DNA from: Vreelandella halophila
Lineage (GTDB): Bacteria; Pseudomonadota; Gammaproteobacteria; Pseudomonadales; Oleiphilaceae
Length of the DNA: 64,000 bases
Assembly (NCBI RefSeq): GCF_019903425.1
Contig: NZ_JACHUZ010000011.1
Location: 396,722-460,721 of the forward strand
Direction of reading: 5' to 3'
Positions within the stretch are counted from its first letter, which is position 1. Each line of letters starts with the position of its first letter. The notes under the pieces were generated by a model, which saw only the letters and a list, made by a program, of their open reading frames with translations, ran no database searches and had not been told where the DNA came from. A program made the position numbers and the translations under genes. Below, in pieces: positions 9,733 through 17,767 of this stretch.

Positions 9733-10557
9733 ATGACAATGACCTCACCCGTACGCCTGCACACGCCGCCCGAGCAGCACCGCATCGCCAGGCATGCGGC
9801 TCTTCTGCTGATCTGTGTTGCCGCGCTCTGGTTGTTCATGTTGCAGGGGCGGGTGCTGGCAGCCGGTTGGGTGGTGCTGATCTGGATGGTTGTGACACTG
9901 GTTATGCTCCGGGGGCTGTTCCTGCGGGCGCGCATCAGGCGCAGGGCGTGGCGGAGCGCCTACCTCTACCCGGAGAGCCCATGGAACCGGCGTCTGCGTG
10001 GCGGTTTGTGCCTGTTCATCGTCCAGCTGATCAAGGCGGGTGTGCTGGCGGCGGTTCTGCTGCTGACAGTGGTCCGGATCGGGGCGGCACCCGGAGTCTG
10101 GCGGTTGATGCTGGTGGCGGTGTTGCTGTTTGTTCTGGCACGCGCCAGGGCGGATCGTGTGTTCTGGCGTGATGCCTCGCCGGCTTATCGGCCGGAGCTG
10201 GTTGCACGGGTAGGGCAGTGGGGCGCGGGCGTGGTTCTGGTGTTTTGTCTGTTGCTGTGGGCCCTGGTGCAGCCCCAGCCGGATTTCCGGGAGGCGACCC
10301 TGGAGCAGGTGCTCTGGCACGTTACCGACCGGGAGAGGGCGGTCAGCGTGGCTGTGGAGAAAGGCACACAGTGGCTTGCGGCCTGGCAAGGCCTGGAACA
10401 GTGGGTGGTGCAGCAGATCACGGCTGCGGATCAGCCGTACTGGGTCAGGGCTGGCGTCTGGGTTTCCGTGCTGGTGCGCCAGAGCCTGTTCGTGGTTTCG
10501 CTGCTGGTGCTGTTCAACGGTGTCCTGGCCGGGAGGCTGCACGATGGCAGGAGGTGA
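9733..10557 (+). CDS. Multipass membrane protein of unknown function
   Basis: About 274 residues if the ATG at 9733 is used; GTG at 9691 and ATG at 9712 are in-frame alternatives, and none has a clear ribosome-binding site. Around five to six hydrophobic helices are visible, starting with LLICVAALWLFMLQG and ending with SLFVVSLLVLFNGVL, plus an arginine-rich cytoplasmic loop (RARIRRRAWR). It ends 4 bp before the start of the next gene, a secreted protein, so the two are likely expressed together and may act together in the envelope. I do not recognise the family. Confidence 0.6.
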   Translation: MTMTSPVRLHTPPEQHRIARHAALLLICVAALWLFMLQGRVLAAGWVVLIWMVVTLVMLRGLFLRARIRRRAWRSAYLYPESPWNRRLRGGLCLFIVQLIKAGVLAAVLLLTVVRIGAAPGVWRLMLVAVLLFVLARARADRVFWRDASPAYRPELVARVGQWGAGVVLVFCLLLWALVQPQPDFREATLEQVLWHVTDRERAVSVAVEKGTQWLAAWQGLEQWVVQQITAADQPYWVRAGVWVSVLVRQSLFVVSLLVLFNGVLAGRLHDGRR

Positions 10558-10561
10558 GGGT

Positions 10562-11665
10562 ATGCGGCATGGTCTGGGTGCGGTTGTGATCTGCGCGCTG
10601 CTGGCGGCCGGCTGGCACGGCGCCGGGGCCTTCCAGCAGCGTGAAGCGCCCAGGGAGGCGCGGCTTCACCTGGTGTTTGATGGCACCCACTACCGCGTGC
10701 CGCAGTCCCGCCTTCCGGAACTGCAGGCGCGTTCAGGCATCTGGTTCCGGCAGGGGGCTACATTGGGGCAGGAGGGGCTGGAGGCGCGTCTTGAGCGGGG
10801 CATGGTCAGGCTTTTCGAGCCCGTTGAGAATCAGCTGCCCACGTTTCTGGACTGGTACTACAGTCTTGGGGGCGAGTACACGCGCCTGAGTGGCTGGGCG
10901 CTGGAGACGCTGGGTTTTGAGGGCCGGGCGCTGGTGGTCGGCAGAACCGAGGAACTGCTGTTTGAGGAGACGGATTTCCAGGCACGTCTCGCGGCGCTCG
11001 AGCGTGGACTTGCAACGGATGCGGGCCGCTATGCGCAACGCACTCTGAAGGGCTGGCGTCGTATGATGCGGGCCGCGCTGGCGGACTATGAGGTGCCTCC
11101 GCCCCTCAACCACTCACGGGAGAATAATTCCCGGGCCCTTGACCTGGATGTGCTGTCATCAGGGGTGATGGCGGGCGAGCGTGGCAGGCTGGAGAACCGG
11201 CTGGCACTGAGTGGCGCGGGAGGGATTGCAACAGGAGCACTGGTCTGGCGGGCGGCCACCCGCGCCGCGGTGGCTTCCGGAGGCCGTGCTGCAGCAGCTC
11301 GTGGTGCGGGAAGGGTGGCCTCAAGGGCCGGTTCCGCGGCACTGGCAGGGCTGGGGGTTTGCGGTGCAACCGGACCGCTGGCGATAGGCTGCGGCCTTGT
11401 TGCCGGTACCGCGGCTTGGGTCAGCATTGACTGGGCGATGATCGAGGCGGACGAGTGGGCCAATAGAGACAAGCTCGAAAGGCGCCTGAGGGAAGGACTG
11501 GATGATGTGCGTCATGACCTGAAGAGCCAGTTCTCGCGGGCGCTGAAGCAACGTCTGGAAAAGCTGAATGGCCGCCAGAGGGCCCGTATCCGCAATACGC
11601 TGACCCCATTGGAAACCATAAAAAAGGCCGCCACACAGGGTGGCGGCCAAATGGAGCACGGATGA
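10562..11665 (+). CDS. Exported protein with a long Gly/Ala-rich hydrophobic segment, unknown
   Basis: 367 residues from the ATG at 10562, chosen because AGGAGGTGAGGG lies just upstream and the protein then starts with a signal peptide (AVVICALLAAGWHGAGA). The first ~190 mature residues are mixed alpha/beta. Residues ~210-300 are a long run rich in alanine and glycine that could insert in a membrane (LAGLGVCGATGPLAIGCGLV). The C-terminus is highly charged and helical (KLERRLREGLDDVRHDLK). It pairs with the upstream membrane gene. Its last 40 bases on the other strand form the terminator of the convergent porin. Function unknown. Confidence 0.65.
   Translation: MRHGLGAVVICALLAAGWHGAGAFQQREAPREARLHLVFDGTHYRVPQSRLPELQARSGIWFRQGATLGQEGLEARLERGMVRLFEPVENQLPTFLDWYYSLGGEYTRLSGWALETLGFEGRALVVGRTEELLFEETDFQARLAALERGLATDAGRYAQRTLKGWRRMMRAALADYEVPPPLNHSRENNSRALDLDVLSSGVMAGERGRLENRLALSGAGGIATGALVWRAATRAAVASGGRAAAARGAGRVASRAGSAALAGLGVCGATGPLAIGCGLVAGTAAWVSIDWAMIEADEWANRDKLERRLREGLDDVRHDLKSQFSRALKQRLEKLNGRQRARIRNTLTPLETIKKAATQGGGQMEHG
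11620..11648 (-). terminator. Intrinsic terminator of the second DcaP-like porin gene, inside the convergent gene
   Basis: On the minus strand GGCCGCCAC and GTGGCGGCC form a perfect 9-bp stem with a 5-nt loop, followed directly by six U residues. This is a textbook intrinsic terminator for the porin gene that ends at 11691. It lies entirely inside the 3' coding end of the convergent gene at 10562-11665, where the stem is also translated. Confidence 0.85.
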
Positions 11666-11690
11666 TGATCCTCAGGATAACGGGTCCGGA

Positions 11691-12890
11691 TCAGAACCCG
11701 AGCTTGGCGGTGAACTGCAGCCTGTGCAGCTCGCCGTTTCTGCCATTTTCCAGCTCTTTATCCCCCCAGATTACTTCGCCGCCGAGGTCCAGATTGGAGA
11801 TTGGCGAGTAGATCAGGTTGGCGTGAGTGCTGGTGTAGCTCTTCGCAGCCGTGCCGAGTGTGGCGTCAGGGTTATCGGCACTTGCGTGAGAGAGTGTAAG
11901 GTTGGAACGCCACTGAGGGCTCCAGATGTGGCGGTAAGACACATGTCCGCTGACCTGATCGACCAACTCAACGTCGCCGTCGGCTTCGATTTGTGCCGCC
12001 TGGAACCCATTGAGGGCGATGTAGCGGCCAAGCGCGTTACCGGCATTGAGTTGCGCGCGGATATCGCTGCCGTTATCTCCAACGGGGAACTTACCTGCGA
12101 GGGATACCGCGTAGCCGTAAGCGCTTTCACGGCTGTCATCACCGTTGTTCAGTGATGCATCACGGTAAGCTATTTCCCTACCCATGACAGCGACACTTGC
12201 GCTTCCGTTGTCGATGGGAGCGTTGTAACGGGCTACCAGATCAGGCATTCGGTTCTGATCAAATTCTGACTCGCTAGCGGTGCTTACCGGGGCCGTTGTT
12301 GATTGCGGGTTCTCGATTGCGAAATCCCAGTTGCCGGGGCTATAGCGAATCTGTGTTTGGCGAACAAATACAGTGCCGACTGGGCCGACGAAGTCAAGGT
12401 TCTCAGGCAGTGAACTCACATTGAAAAACGTCGACCAGGTTTGACCGATGGTGAAGTCCTGAAAGGTCATGAAGGCATGACGCAGACGGGGGCTGTAGCT
12501 GCTGGAGACATCCTCGTCGATGTCAGAGCCGAGAAAGTCGATTTCAACATAAGTGCCAACATTGCCAATATCAGTCTCAGTGTCGGTACTGAAAAAGATC
12601 CGGCTCTGCCGGGCGTTCATGTTGTAGTTGTAGCTGCTGTTCGTTGCGTTATCTGTGGGGATTGCGCCGGGAACAAGGAAATTCTCAAATCCATATTCAC
12701 CCGATGCGCTGTCAGTGGCTCGTGTGACGTGGGAATCCATTTTTACAAACCCACCCACATCAAAGTTCGTATTCGCTAGAGGCGTATTCTCCAGTGCGGA
12801 AACCCGCTCCTCGAGATCCTGGGCCTGGACGCCGCTGCTGGCAGCGCCAATGGCAATCGCGAGGGCAGTCACTGAGAGTTTTTTGTTCAT
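11691..12890 (-). CDS. DcaP-like outer-membrane porin (second copy of the family)
   Basis: 399 residues from ATG 12890, preceded by AAAAGGAGAAATCACA; an in-frame upstream start at 12923 lacks this signal. It has a signal peptide ending at VQAQ, a short coiled-coil start (LEERVSALEN), then the barrel, ending in the expected aromatic residue (FTAKLGF). It shares GGFVKMDSH, MNARQSRIFFSTDTET, GQTWSTFF and QTQIRYSPGNW with the porin at 1029-2252, so the two are diverged paralogues. It should admit organic anions into the periplasm; the substrate cannot be told. The gene has its own intrinsic terminator. Confidence 0.82.
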   Translation of the reverse strand: MNKKLSVTALAIAIGAASSGVQAQDLEERVSALENTPLANTNFDVGGFVKMDSHVTRATDSASGEYGFENFLVPGAIPTDNATNSSYNYNMNARQSRIFFSTDTETDIGNVGTYVEIDFLGSDIDEDVSSSYSPRLRHAFMTFQDFTIGQTWSTFFNVSSLPENLDFVGPVGTVFVRQTQIRYSPGNWDFAIENPQSTTAPVSTASESEFDQNRMPDLVARYNAPIDNGSASVAVMGREIAYRDASLNNGDDSRESAYGYAVSLAGKFPVGDNGSDIRAQLNAGNALGRYIALNGFQAAQIEADGDVELVDQVSGHVSYRHIWSPQWRSNLTLSHASADNPDATLGTAAKSYTSTHANLIYSPISNLDLGGEVIWGDKELENGRNGELHRLQFTAKLGF

Positions 12891-12923
12891 TGTGATTTCT
12901 CCTTTTAGACAGAGCTTGAGCAC

Positions 12924-12966
12924 GGCTCATTCCGGAACGACTGCTGTCTTCCGTTAGGAATGAGCC
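12924..12966. promoter_or_regulatory. Inverted repeat upstream of the second porin gene
   Basis: GGCTCATTCC and GGAATGAGCC form a perfect 10-bp inverted repeat with a 23-nt spacer, 34-76 bp upstream of the porin start codon. It may be an operator or fold as a leader hairpin in the porin mRNA. No consensus promoter was recognised nearby. Confidence 0.45.
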
Positions 12967-13076
12967 TGCGTGGCGTACGGGATTGCCGCAATTAGACGTT
13001 GGTCGAAATCGATTGATCCCTGGCCCCATGCACTGCGTAGTGAACCGGTACACCCGTCTGAACGCAGGAAGCACCC

Positions 13077-13748
13077 ATGATCACACTGCATCACCTCAAC
13101 AACTCGAGGTCCCAGCGCATTCTCTGGATGCTGGAGGAGCTGGGGATGGACTACCGCATCCAGCATCACCAGCGGGATCCGAAATCCAGCCTGGCGCCGG
13201 AGAGCCTCAAGCGGGTCCATTCCCTTGGAAAATCGCCCGTCATCGAGGACGAAGGGCGGGTGATTGCCGAGTCCGGAGCCATCGTGGATTACCTCGCCCG
13301 AAAGGATCCGCAACGGCGTCTTCTGGTGGAAGAAGGGGGTGAGGGGTTTCTGGACTGGACCTTCTGGATGCATTATGCGGAAGGGTCGCTCATGCCGCCG
13401 CTGGTCATGCGGCTGGTGTTCGAGAAAGTGCGCACTGGCCCCATGCCGTTCTTTGCGCGCCCTGTCGCCAAAGGCATTGCCGACAAGACCCACAAAATGT
13501 TTCTGGGACCGCTGATCGCCTCCCACCTGGATTTTGTGGAGGATCACCTGGCGCGCCATGAGTGGTTTGTGAACGATAATCTGACGGCGGCCGACATCCA
13601 GATGAGTTTCCCCCTGGAAGCGGTGGTGGCCTCCGGTCTGGCGCGGCGGCGTTACCCCAACATTGCCCGTTACGTGCAGAACTACCAGCAGCGGCCCGCC
13701 TACAGGCGCGCGCTGGAGGCGGGTGGCGAGTACGCCTACGCCTCCTGA
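13077..13748 (+). CDS. Glutathione S-transferase family protein
   Basis: 223 residues: an N-terminal thioredoxin-like domain (SRSQRILWMLEELGMDY, then GKSPVIEDEGRVIAESGAIVDYL, with the cis-proline SP and the ES that hold glutathione) and an all-helical C-terminal domain. The serine of NNSRSQR is the likely catalytic residue, as in bacterial beta/theta-like enzymes. The expected role is conjugation or reduction of electrophiles with glutathione in the cytoplasm. CAGGAAGCACCC precedes the ATG. Its 3' end overlaps the convergent nudE by 13 bp. Confidence 0.87.
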   Translation: MITLHHLNNSRSQRILWMLEELGMDYRIQHHQRDPKSSLAPESLKRVHSLGKSPVIEDEGRVIAESGAIVDYLARKDPQRRLLVEEGGEGFLDWTFWMHYAEGSLMPPLVMRLVFEKVRTGPMPFFARPVAKGIADKTHKMFLGPLIASHLDFVEDHLARHEWFVNDNLTAADIQMSFPLEAVVASGLARRRYPNIARYVQNYQQRPAYRRALEAGGEYAYAS

Positions 13749-14299
13749 ACCGGCTTGCCGCCCTGTTTCAGGTCCCTGACCATGTAAAGGGCGGCGATCA
13801 CACGGGCCTCGTTCATATCCTCCCGGGCCACCAGTTCGTCCAGCCGCGAGAGCTTCCACGTGAAGACCTCCAGCGGCTCGGGCTCATCGCCTGGAAGGTG
13901 CGACTCGGACAACCCCTCGGCCAGGATGACCCGGATGTGGTGCCCCATGTAGCCCGGTGACAGGGTCATGTCCTTCATCCAGGCAAGGTGTTCCGCCCGG
14001 TAGCCGGCCTCCTCCTGGAGCTCGCGGTTGGCGGTCTCACGCCAGTCCTCGCCATGTTCGGTACCGCCCTTGGGCAGGGTGATATGGTATTCCTCGGTTC
14101 CCACCCCGTATTCACGGATCAGCACCACGGTGTCGTCGTCCAGAAGCGGTACGCACATGATGCCGGCGATCGGCGGTGTGCGCAGGCGCTCGAACTCGCA
14201 TTCGGTGCCGTTGGTGAAGCGCAGGTGCACTTCCTCGATGCCGAACAGTCGGCTGCTGGCCACCAGTCGTGTGTCCAGTATCTCGGGCTTGTTTTCCAT
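13736..14299 (-). CDS. nudE: ADP-compounds hydrolase NudE
   Basis: 187 residues from ATG 14299 (MENKPEILDTRLVASSRLF); the longer frame to 14380 is an unlikely extension. The complete Nudix box starts at the second G of PKGGTEHGEDW and runs through RELQEEAGY. The N-terminal SRLFGIEEVHLRF segment and length match NudE, which hydrolyses ADP-ribose, NADH and diadenosine compounds to AMP and a phosphorylated product. It converges on the GST gene with a 13-bp overlap and is transcribed divergently from pgl, with 74 bp between starts. Confidence 0.88.
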   Translation of the reverse strand: MENKPEILDTRLVASSRLFGIEEVHLRFTNGTECEFERLRTPPIAGIMCVPLLDDDTVVLIREYGVGTEEYHITLPKGGTEHGEDWRETANRELQEEAGYRAEHLAWMKDMTLSPGYMGHHIRVILAEGLSESHLPGDEPEPLEVFTWKLSRLDELVAREDMNEARVIAALYMVRDLKQGGKPVQEA

Positions 14300-14373
14300 G
14301 GTTTCAGGGCCTGTTCTGTGAGACGGTAAGGCCGACAGTCTGGCTGGAATGGCAGCAGGGCGCAAAACCATGC

Positions 14374-15051
14374 ATGGCACCCCGTACCCCCGATTGGTAC
14401 CTCTTCAGCAACAGGGCAGCCCAGGCCCAGGCGCTGGCGGATCATGTGGCCGATGCTCTGCGCCGGGCGCTGGCCCGGACCGGAGCGGTCACCCTCCTGG
14501 TTTCCGGAGGAGGCTCACCGGCCCATTTCTTCGAATGCCTGGCCAGCTTTGCCCTGGATTGGGAGCGGGTATGGGTGATGCCCGTGGATGAACGGGCCAG
14601 TCCACCGGAGCTGGAATGCCGCAATGAATGGCTGATCCGCCGGACAATCCTGACCGGCCAGGCCGCCGTTGCACGCTTTGTGTCCCTGGATCAGCCCATG
14701 GAGGCACGGGCCCTGAGGGAGTGTGCGCCATGGCCGCCAGTTCTGGCGGTTCTGGGCATGGGGGAGGATGGGCACAGTGCTTCCTGGTTCCCGGGTGATG
14801 CAGCGTCGCTGGAAGCCCTCCAGAACACCGCTGGACCGGCGGTGGTGGCTACCCGTGCCAGCGCTGAGCCGGTTGAGCGCCTGACCCTGAACTGGTCGGC
14901 CCTGGCGCAGACGACGGAGCGGGTTCTGCTGATATCCGGGGATGCCAAGCGAACACTGCTGGAACGGATTGCGGCGGAGGGCCTCAGCTGGCAAAAATAC
15001 CCGGTGGCCCGTCTGCTGTCGGCCCCCTTGAGAGTGTTCTGGAGCCCCTGA
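14374..15051 (+). CDS. pgl: 6-phosphogluconolactonase
   Basis: 225 residues from ATG 14374 (MAPRTPDWYLF). The enzyme hydrolyses 6-phosphogluconolactone to 6-phosphogluconate. Family motifs are VSGGGSPAHFFECLA (sugar-phosphate loop, usually GGxTP), VMPVDERASPP (the DER of the active site) and LGMGEDGHSASWFPG. The next gene, eda, starts 2 bp after its stop, so the pair encodes consecutive Entner-Doudoroff functions; edd and zwf are not in the window. The two genes are surely co-translated. Confidence 0.9.
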   Translation: MAPRTPDWYLFSNRAAQAQALADHVADALRRALARTGAVTLLVSGGGSPAHFFECLASFALDWERVWVMPVDERASPPELECRNEWLIRRTILTGQAAVARFVSLDQPMEARALRECAPWPPVLAVLGMGEDGHSASWFPGDAASLEALQNTAGPAVVATRASAEPVERLTLNWSALAQTTERVLLISGDAKRTLLERIAAEGLSWQKYPVARLLSAPLRVFWSP

Positions 15052-15052
15052 T

Positions 15053-15706
15053 ATGCATAGCGATTACGGCAACCATCACCAGCATGACCTTGAGCACTGG
15101 CTGCGTCGCGCCCGTGTGGTCCCGATTCTGACCCTGGATGATGAAGCGGACGCGGAGCCGGTGGCCGATGCCCTGGTCAGTGGTGGCATCAGTGTCCTGG
15201 AAGTCACACTCCGGACGTCCTCTGGGCTGCCGGCGCTGCGGCGCCTGCGCAGGCGGTTCCCGCAACTGGTGCTGGCCGCCGGTACGGTGCGTTCCATTGA
15301 GGATTTTCACAGCGCGATTGATGCCGGGGTTGACTTCGCCGTCTCCCCCGGAGCCTCGCATACGCTCCTACAATACGGCGTTACAGCCAGTATTCCTCTG
15401 CTCCCTGGGGTGGCTACACCCACTGAGCTGCTTAAGGGCTTCGAATTCGGTTATCGCGGGTTCAAGTTCTTCCCGGCTGCAGCCAGCGGTGGTCTGCCGA
15501 TGGTGCGGTCACTGCTGGGGCCTTTTGCCGAGGCCTGGCTGGTGCCAACCGGCGGTATCACCGGGGAGGATGCTGCCACTTGGCTGCGGGAGTCCAATGT
15601 GGCAGCGGTCGGAGGTACCTGGCTGGTCCCGGAGGATCGGATCAGGGCCCAGGACTGGCCCGGGCTTGAACAGCTTGCGGCGGCTACCCTCAGGCATCTG
15701 GATTGA
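15053..15706 (+). CDS. eda: 2-dehydro-3-deoxy-phosphogluconate (KDPG) aldolase
   Basis: 217 residues. It splits KDPG into pyruvate and glyceraldehyde 3-phosphate, the last Entner-Doudoroff step. The Schiff-base lysine is K138 in RGFKFFPAAASGG and the general acid/base glutamate is E50 in VLEVTLRT. VSPGASHTLLQYG and GVATPTE are further family signatures. It starts 2 bp after pgl and ends directly against the convergent gloA with no spacer. The N-terminus has an unusual histidine-rich lead (HHQHDLEHW) ahead of the fold. Confidence 0.93.
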   Translation: MHSDYGNHHQHDLEHWLRRARVVPILTLDDEADAEPVADALVSGGISVLEVTLRTSSGLPALRRLRRRFPQLVLAAGTVRSIEDFHSAIDAGVDFAVSPGASHTLLQYGVTASIPLLPGVATPTELLKGFEFGYRGFKFFPAAASGGLPMVRSLLGPFAEAWLVPTGGITGEDAATWLRESNVAAVGGTWLVPEDRIRAQDWPGLEQLAAATLRHLD

Positions 15707-16147
15707 TCACCATGTGCCGGTGTTCTCCATGGAGGCCCAGGGTTCGCTGGGTTCCAGCGCCTCGCCTTTCTGGAGCAGTTCAATGGAAATGCCGTCCGGC
15801 GAACGCACAAACGCCATGTGGCCATCCCGTGGTGGGCGGTTGATGGTTACGCCGTTGTCCTGCAGGTGCTGGCAAAGCTCGTAGATGTTCTCCACGCGAT
15901 AGGCCAGATGCCCGAAATTCCGCCCGCCGGTATATTCCTCCGGGTCCCAGTTCCAGGTGAGCTCCAGCATGGGCGATTTGTTGGTGTGTGCGGATTCTCG
16001 GTCTCCCGGCGCGCACAGGAACACCAGTGTGAACCGGCCCTTCTCGCTTTCGCGGCGGCTGACTTCTTCCATGCCCAGCAGGTTGCAGTAGAAGTGCAGG
16101 GATTGTTCAAGATCACTGACGCGGACCATGGTGTGCAGGTATTCCAT
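15707..16147 (-). CDS. gloA: Lactoylglutathione lyase (glyoxalase I)
   Basis: 146 residues, one vicinal-oxygen-chelate unit pair as in bacterial GloA. The four metal ligands can be placed at H5, E62, H80 and E123. [16 protein letters not shown] and [13 protein letters not shown] are strongly typical. It converts the hemithioacetal of methylglyoxal and glutathione to lactoylglutathione. AGGAGGCACTCC gives a strong ribosome-binding site before the ATG. The neighbouring GST fits a glutathione-dependent detoxification group, though the two are not in one operon. Confidence 0.93.
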   Translation of the reverse strand: MEYLHTMVRVSDLEQSLHFYCNLLGMEEVSRRESEKGRFTLVFLCAPGDRESAHTNKSPMLELTWNWDPEEYTGGRNFGHLAYRVENIYELCQHLQDNGVTINRPPRDGHMAFVRSPDGISIELLQKGEALEPSEPWASMENTGTW

Positions 16148-16182
16148 GGAGTGCCTCCTGTTGTGGAACGTGACAGGCGGGG

Positions 16183-16533
16183 TCAGTCGGAACCGTCCCC
16201 GTTGTGGTTGGGATTGTGGATGTAATGCGAGGCGTCGACAATGCCGCCGCTGCGCAGATACTCCTGAACGGCAGGGGAGCAGTTGAGGTAGAACAGCAGC
16301 AGCTCCCGCTGGATGTCCTGATCTTGGACCCGGGAGGCGAAATGGATCATGTCCCGGATGCTGTCGTCACTGTCCCAGGGGAATTTGCGCTGGTAACGCA
16401 GCTCCAGCAGCTTGCTCAGGCGCTCAAGGTGGTAGTCGCCGGTGTAGGTCAGATGATCGCGCAGCCGGAACCCTTTGTCGCCGGACTTTCCCGATTGCTG
16501 TCTGCTTCGTCGCCAGAGAGATTTGAGCAGCAA
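16183..16533 (-). CDS. Small helical protein of unknown function
   Basis: 116 residues, starting with TTG at 16533 behind GGGAGGCGATACAGC. The sequence is charged and helical with no membrane segment or known motif (for example [23 protein letters not shown]). It lies 35 bp upstream of gloA in the same direction, so the two may be co-transcribed. I do not recognise the family. Confidence 0.6.
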   Translation of the reverse strand: MLLKSLWRRSRQQSGKSGDKGFRLRDHLTYTGDYHLERLSKLLELRYQRKFPWDSDDSIRDMIHFASRVQDQDIQRELLLFYLNCSPAVQEYLRSGGIVDASHYIHNPNHNGDGSD

Positions 16534-16719
16534 GCTGTATCGCCTCCCTTTGCCTGCCAGCCTATCCGGTCAGGATAATTCGACATTATGCCTTTGCGGC
16601 CGTAGCGTCCAATACATTCTGTAACGTCTGTTTACAAACTCTAGTCCATTTCTGTCTGGCATGTGAGGGGGCGCACGCATTCGGTCCGGTAGGACTGTGC
16701 GCTGTATCATGCTCTCTGG

Positions 16720-17208
16720 TTACGGTGCGCGGTGCAGTGGCTTATGCATCAGGGTGCGCGTCAGGGTGACGCCGTCGCCCGCTCGAATCTGTTCGCGATG
16801 CACCGGCTCGAAGCCGAGACAGAGGAAAAGTGGAAGGGATACGTCGCTTGCCCGCGTCGTCAGGGTAGCTATACCACTCTGGTGTGCAACCGTCTCGAGT
16901 TGGGTGACAAGATTCCTTCCTATTCCCAGCCTCTGCCAGCTTTCATCCACATACAGCATGTTCACCAGGTGTGCCGGGCAGAGCTGGGCAAATCCCACGG
17001 TACTGCCGTCGGCAAGCGCCATTACTGTCAGCCCCTGCCGCAACTGTGCATCGGCGCTGGTCGCGTCTGCTGCCCACTGGGCCCAGGCACGGCGCTGGGC
17101 CGCTGAGTAGACACCTTCATCCACCGAGCCGATACTGCGTCGATAGAGTCTCAGTAGTGGGGCAGTATCTGCCCATGGAAGCAGACGCTGGTAGTGGATT
17201 GCGGTCAT
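16720..17208 (-). CDS. GNAT family N-acetyltransferase
   Basis: 162 residues from ATG 17208 (MTAIHYQRLLPW), which has GAGG 9 nt upstream; an in-frame start at 17244 adds 12 residues. The acetyl-CoA loop is ESWQRLGIGRNLV, preceded by LVNMLYVDESW and followed by LTTRASDVSLPLFLCLGF, the usual beta4-alpha3 to beta5-alpha4 order of GNAT enzymes. The closest pattern is the ElaA/YafP-like small-molecule or protein acetyltransferases. The substrate cannot be told, and the gene stands alone. Confidence 0.82.
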   Translation of the reverse strand: MTAIHYQRLLPWADTAPLLRLYRRSIGSVDEGVYSAAQRRAWAQWAADATSADAQLRQGLTVMALADGSTVGFAQLCPAHLVNMLYVDESWQRLGIGRNLVTQLETVAHQSGIATLTTRASDVSLPLFLCLGFEPVHREQIRAGDGVTLTRTLMHKPLHRAP

Positions 17209-17323
17209 GGGGAGAACCTCAGGACTGTCTCCGAAACGTATCAAAAAGCATCTGGATTAAATACACTTTTACAGAATTGGCCGTTACGATTGGTGCTAAT
17301 ATGTCAGCAAGCTGGTTCCAAAA

Positions 17324-17761
17324 ATGCCATATCCGGCCAGATCATTGAGCATCCGTGTGGTCGGTAGTCTGATTATGAGTCTGGCTCTGGTCGGCTGTCG
17401 GGGAGGAGGCGGTTCTGACTCTGGCTCAGGGAGTAGTGGGGCCGCTCACGAGCAAAGCCGGGATGGCAAGCAAAAAAATGCCAGTGTGGTATCGGGCAGT
17501 GCGGTACTGAGCTGGGATGCACCCGCATACCGGGTTAATGGCGATGGTCTTCCGGACGGCCATATTTCCCATTATGTGGTGCTTTGGGGGCAGGACCCGG
17601 AGCAGCTCAGCAACAGCACGGAAGTGACCTGTCAGGATTGTCAGGATATGGAGTACACCGTGGAAGACCTGAGCGAAGGCAAATGGTACTTTTCGGTGAA
17701 AACCGTCGATTCTGAGGGCCGTGAGAGCGCACGGGCTGAGCCGGCCAGCAAGACCATCTGA
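17324..17761 (+). CDS. Lipoprotein with a fibronectin type III-like domain
   Basis: 145 residues. A signal peptide ends in the lipobox LVGC (C25), followed by a Gly/Ser linker, then one fibronectin type III-like beta domain (AVLSWDAPAYR... SHYVVLWG... YTVEDLSEGKWYFSVKTVDSEGRES). This is a small outer-membrane or periplasmic lipoprotein of unknown role. Its stop lies 6 bp from the end of the convergent CHASE2 kinase gene. The FecR protein of that cluster also carries fibronectin-like repeats, so a shared envelope role is possible but speculative. Confidence 0.75.
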   Translation: MPYPARSLSIRVVGSLIMSLALVGCRGGGGSDSGSGSSGAAHEQSRDGKQKNASVVSGSAVLSWDAPAYRVNGDGLPDGHISHYVVLWGQDPEQLSNSTEVTCQDCQDMEYTVEDLSEGKWYFSVKTVDSEGRESARAEPASKTI

Positions 17762-17767
17762 TCCATT

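Noticed and set aside
9745-10542. 265-residue minus-strand ORF inside the membrane-protein gene
   Set aside because: His/Gln/Pro-rich composition typical of an antisense shadow; no ribosome-binding site or homology pattern.
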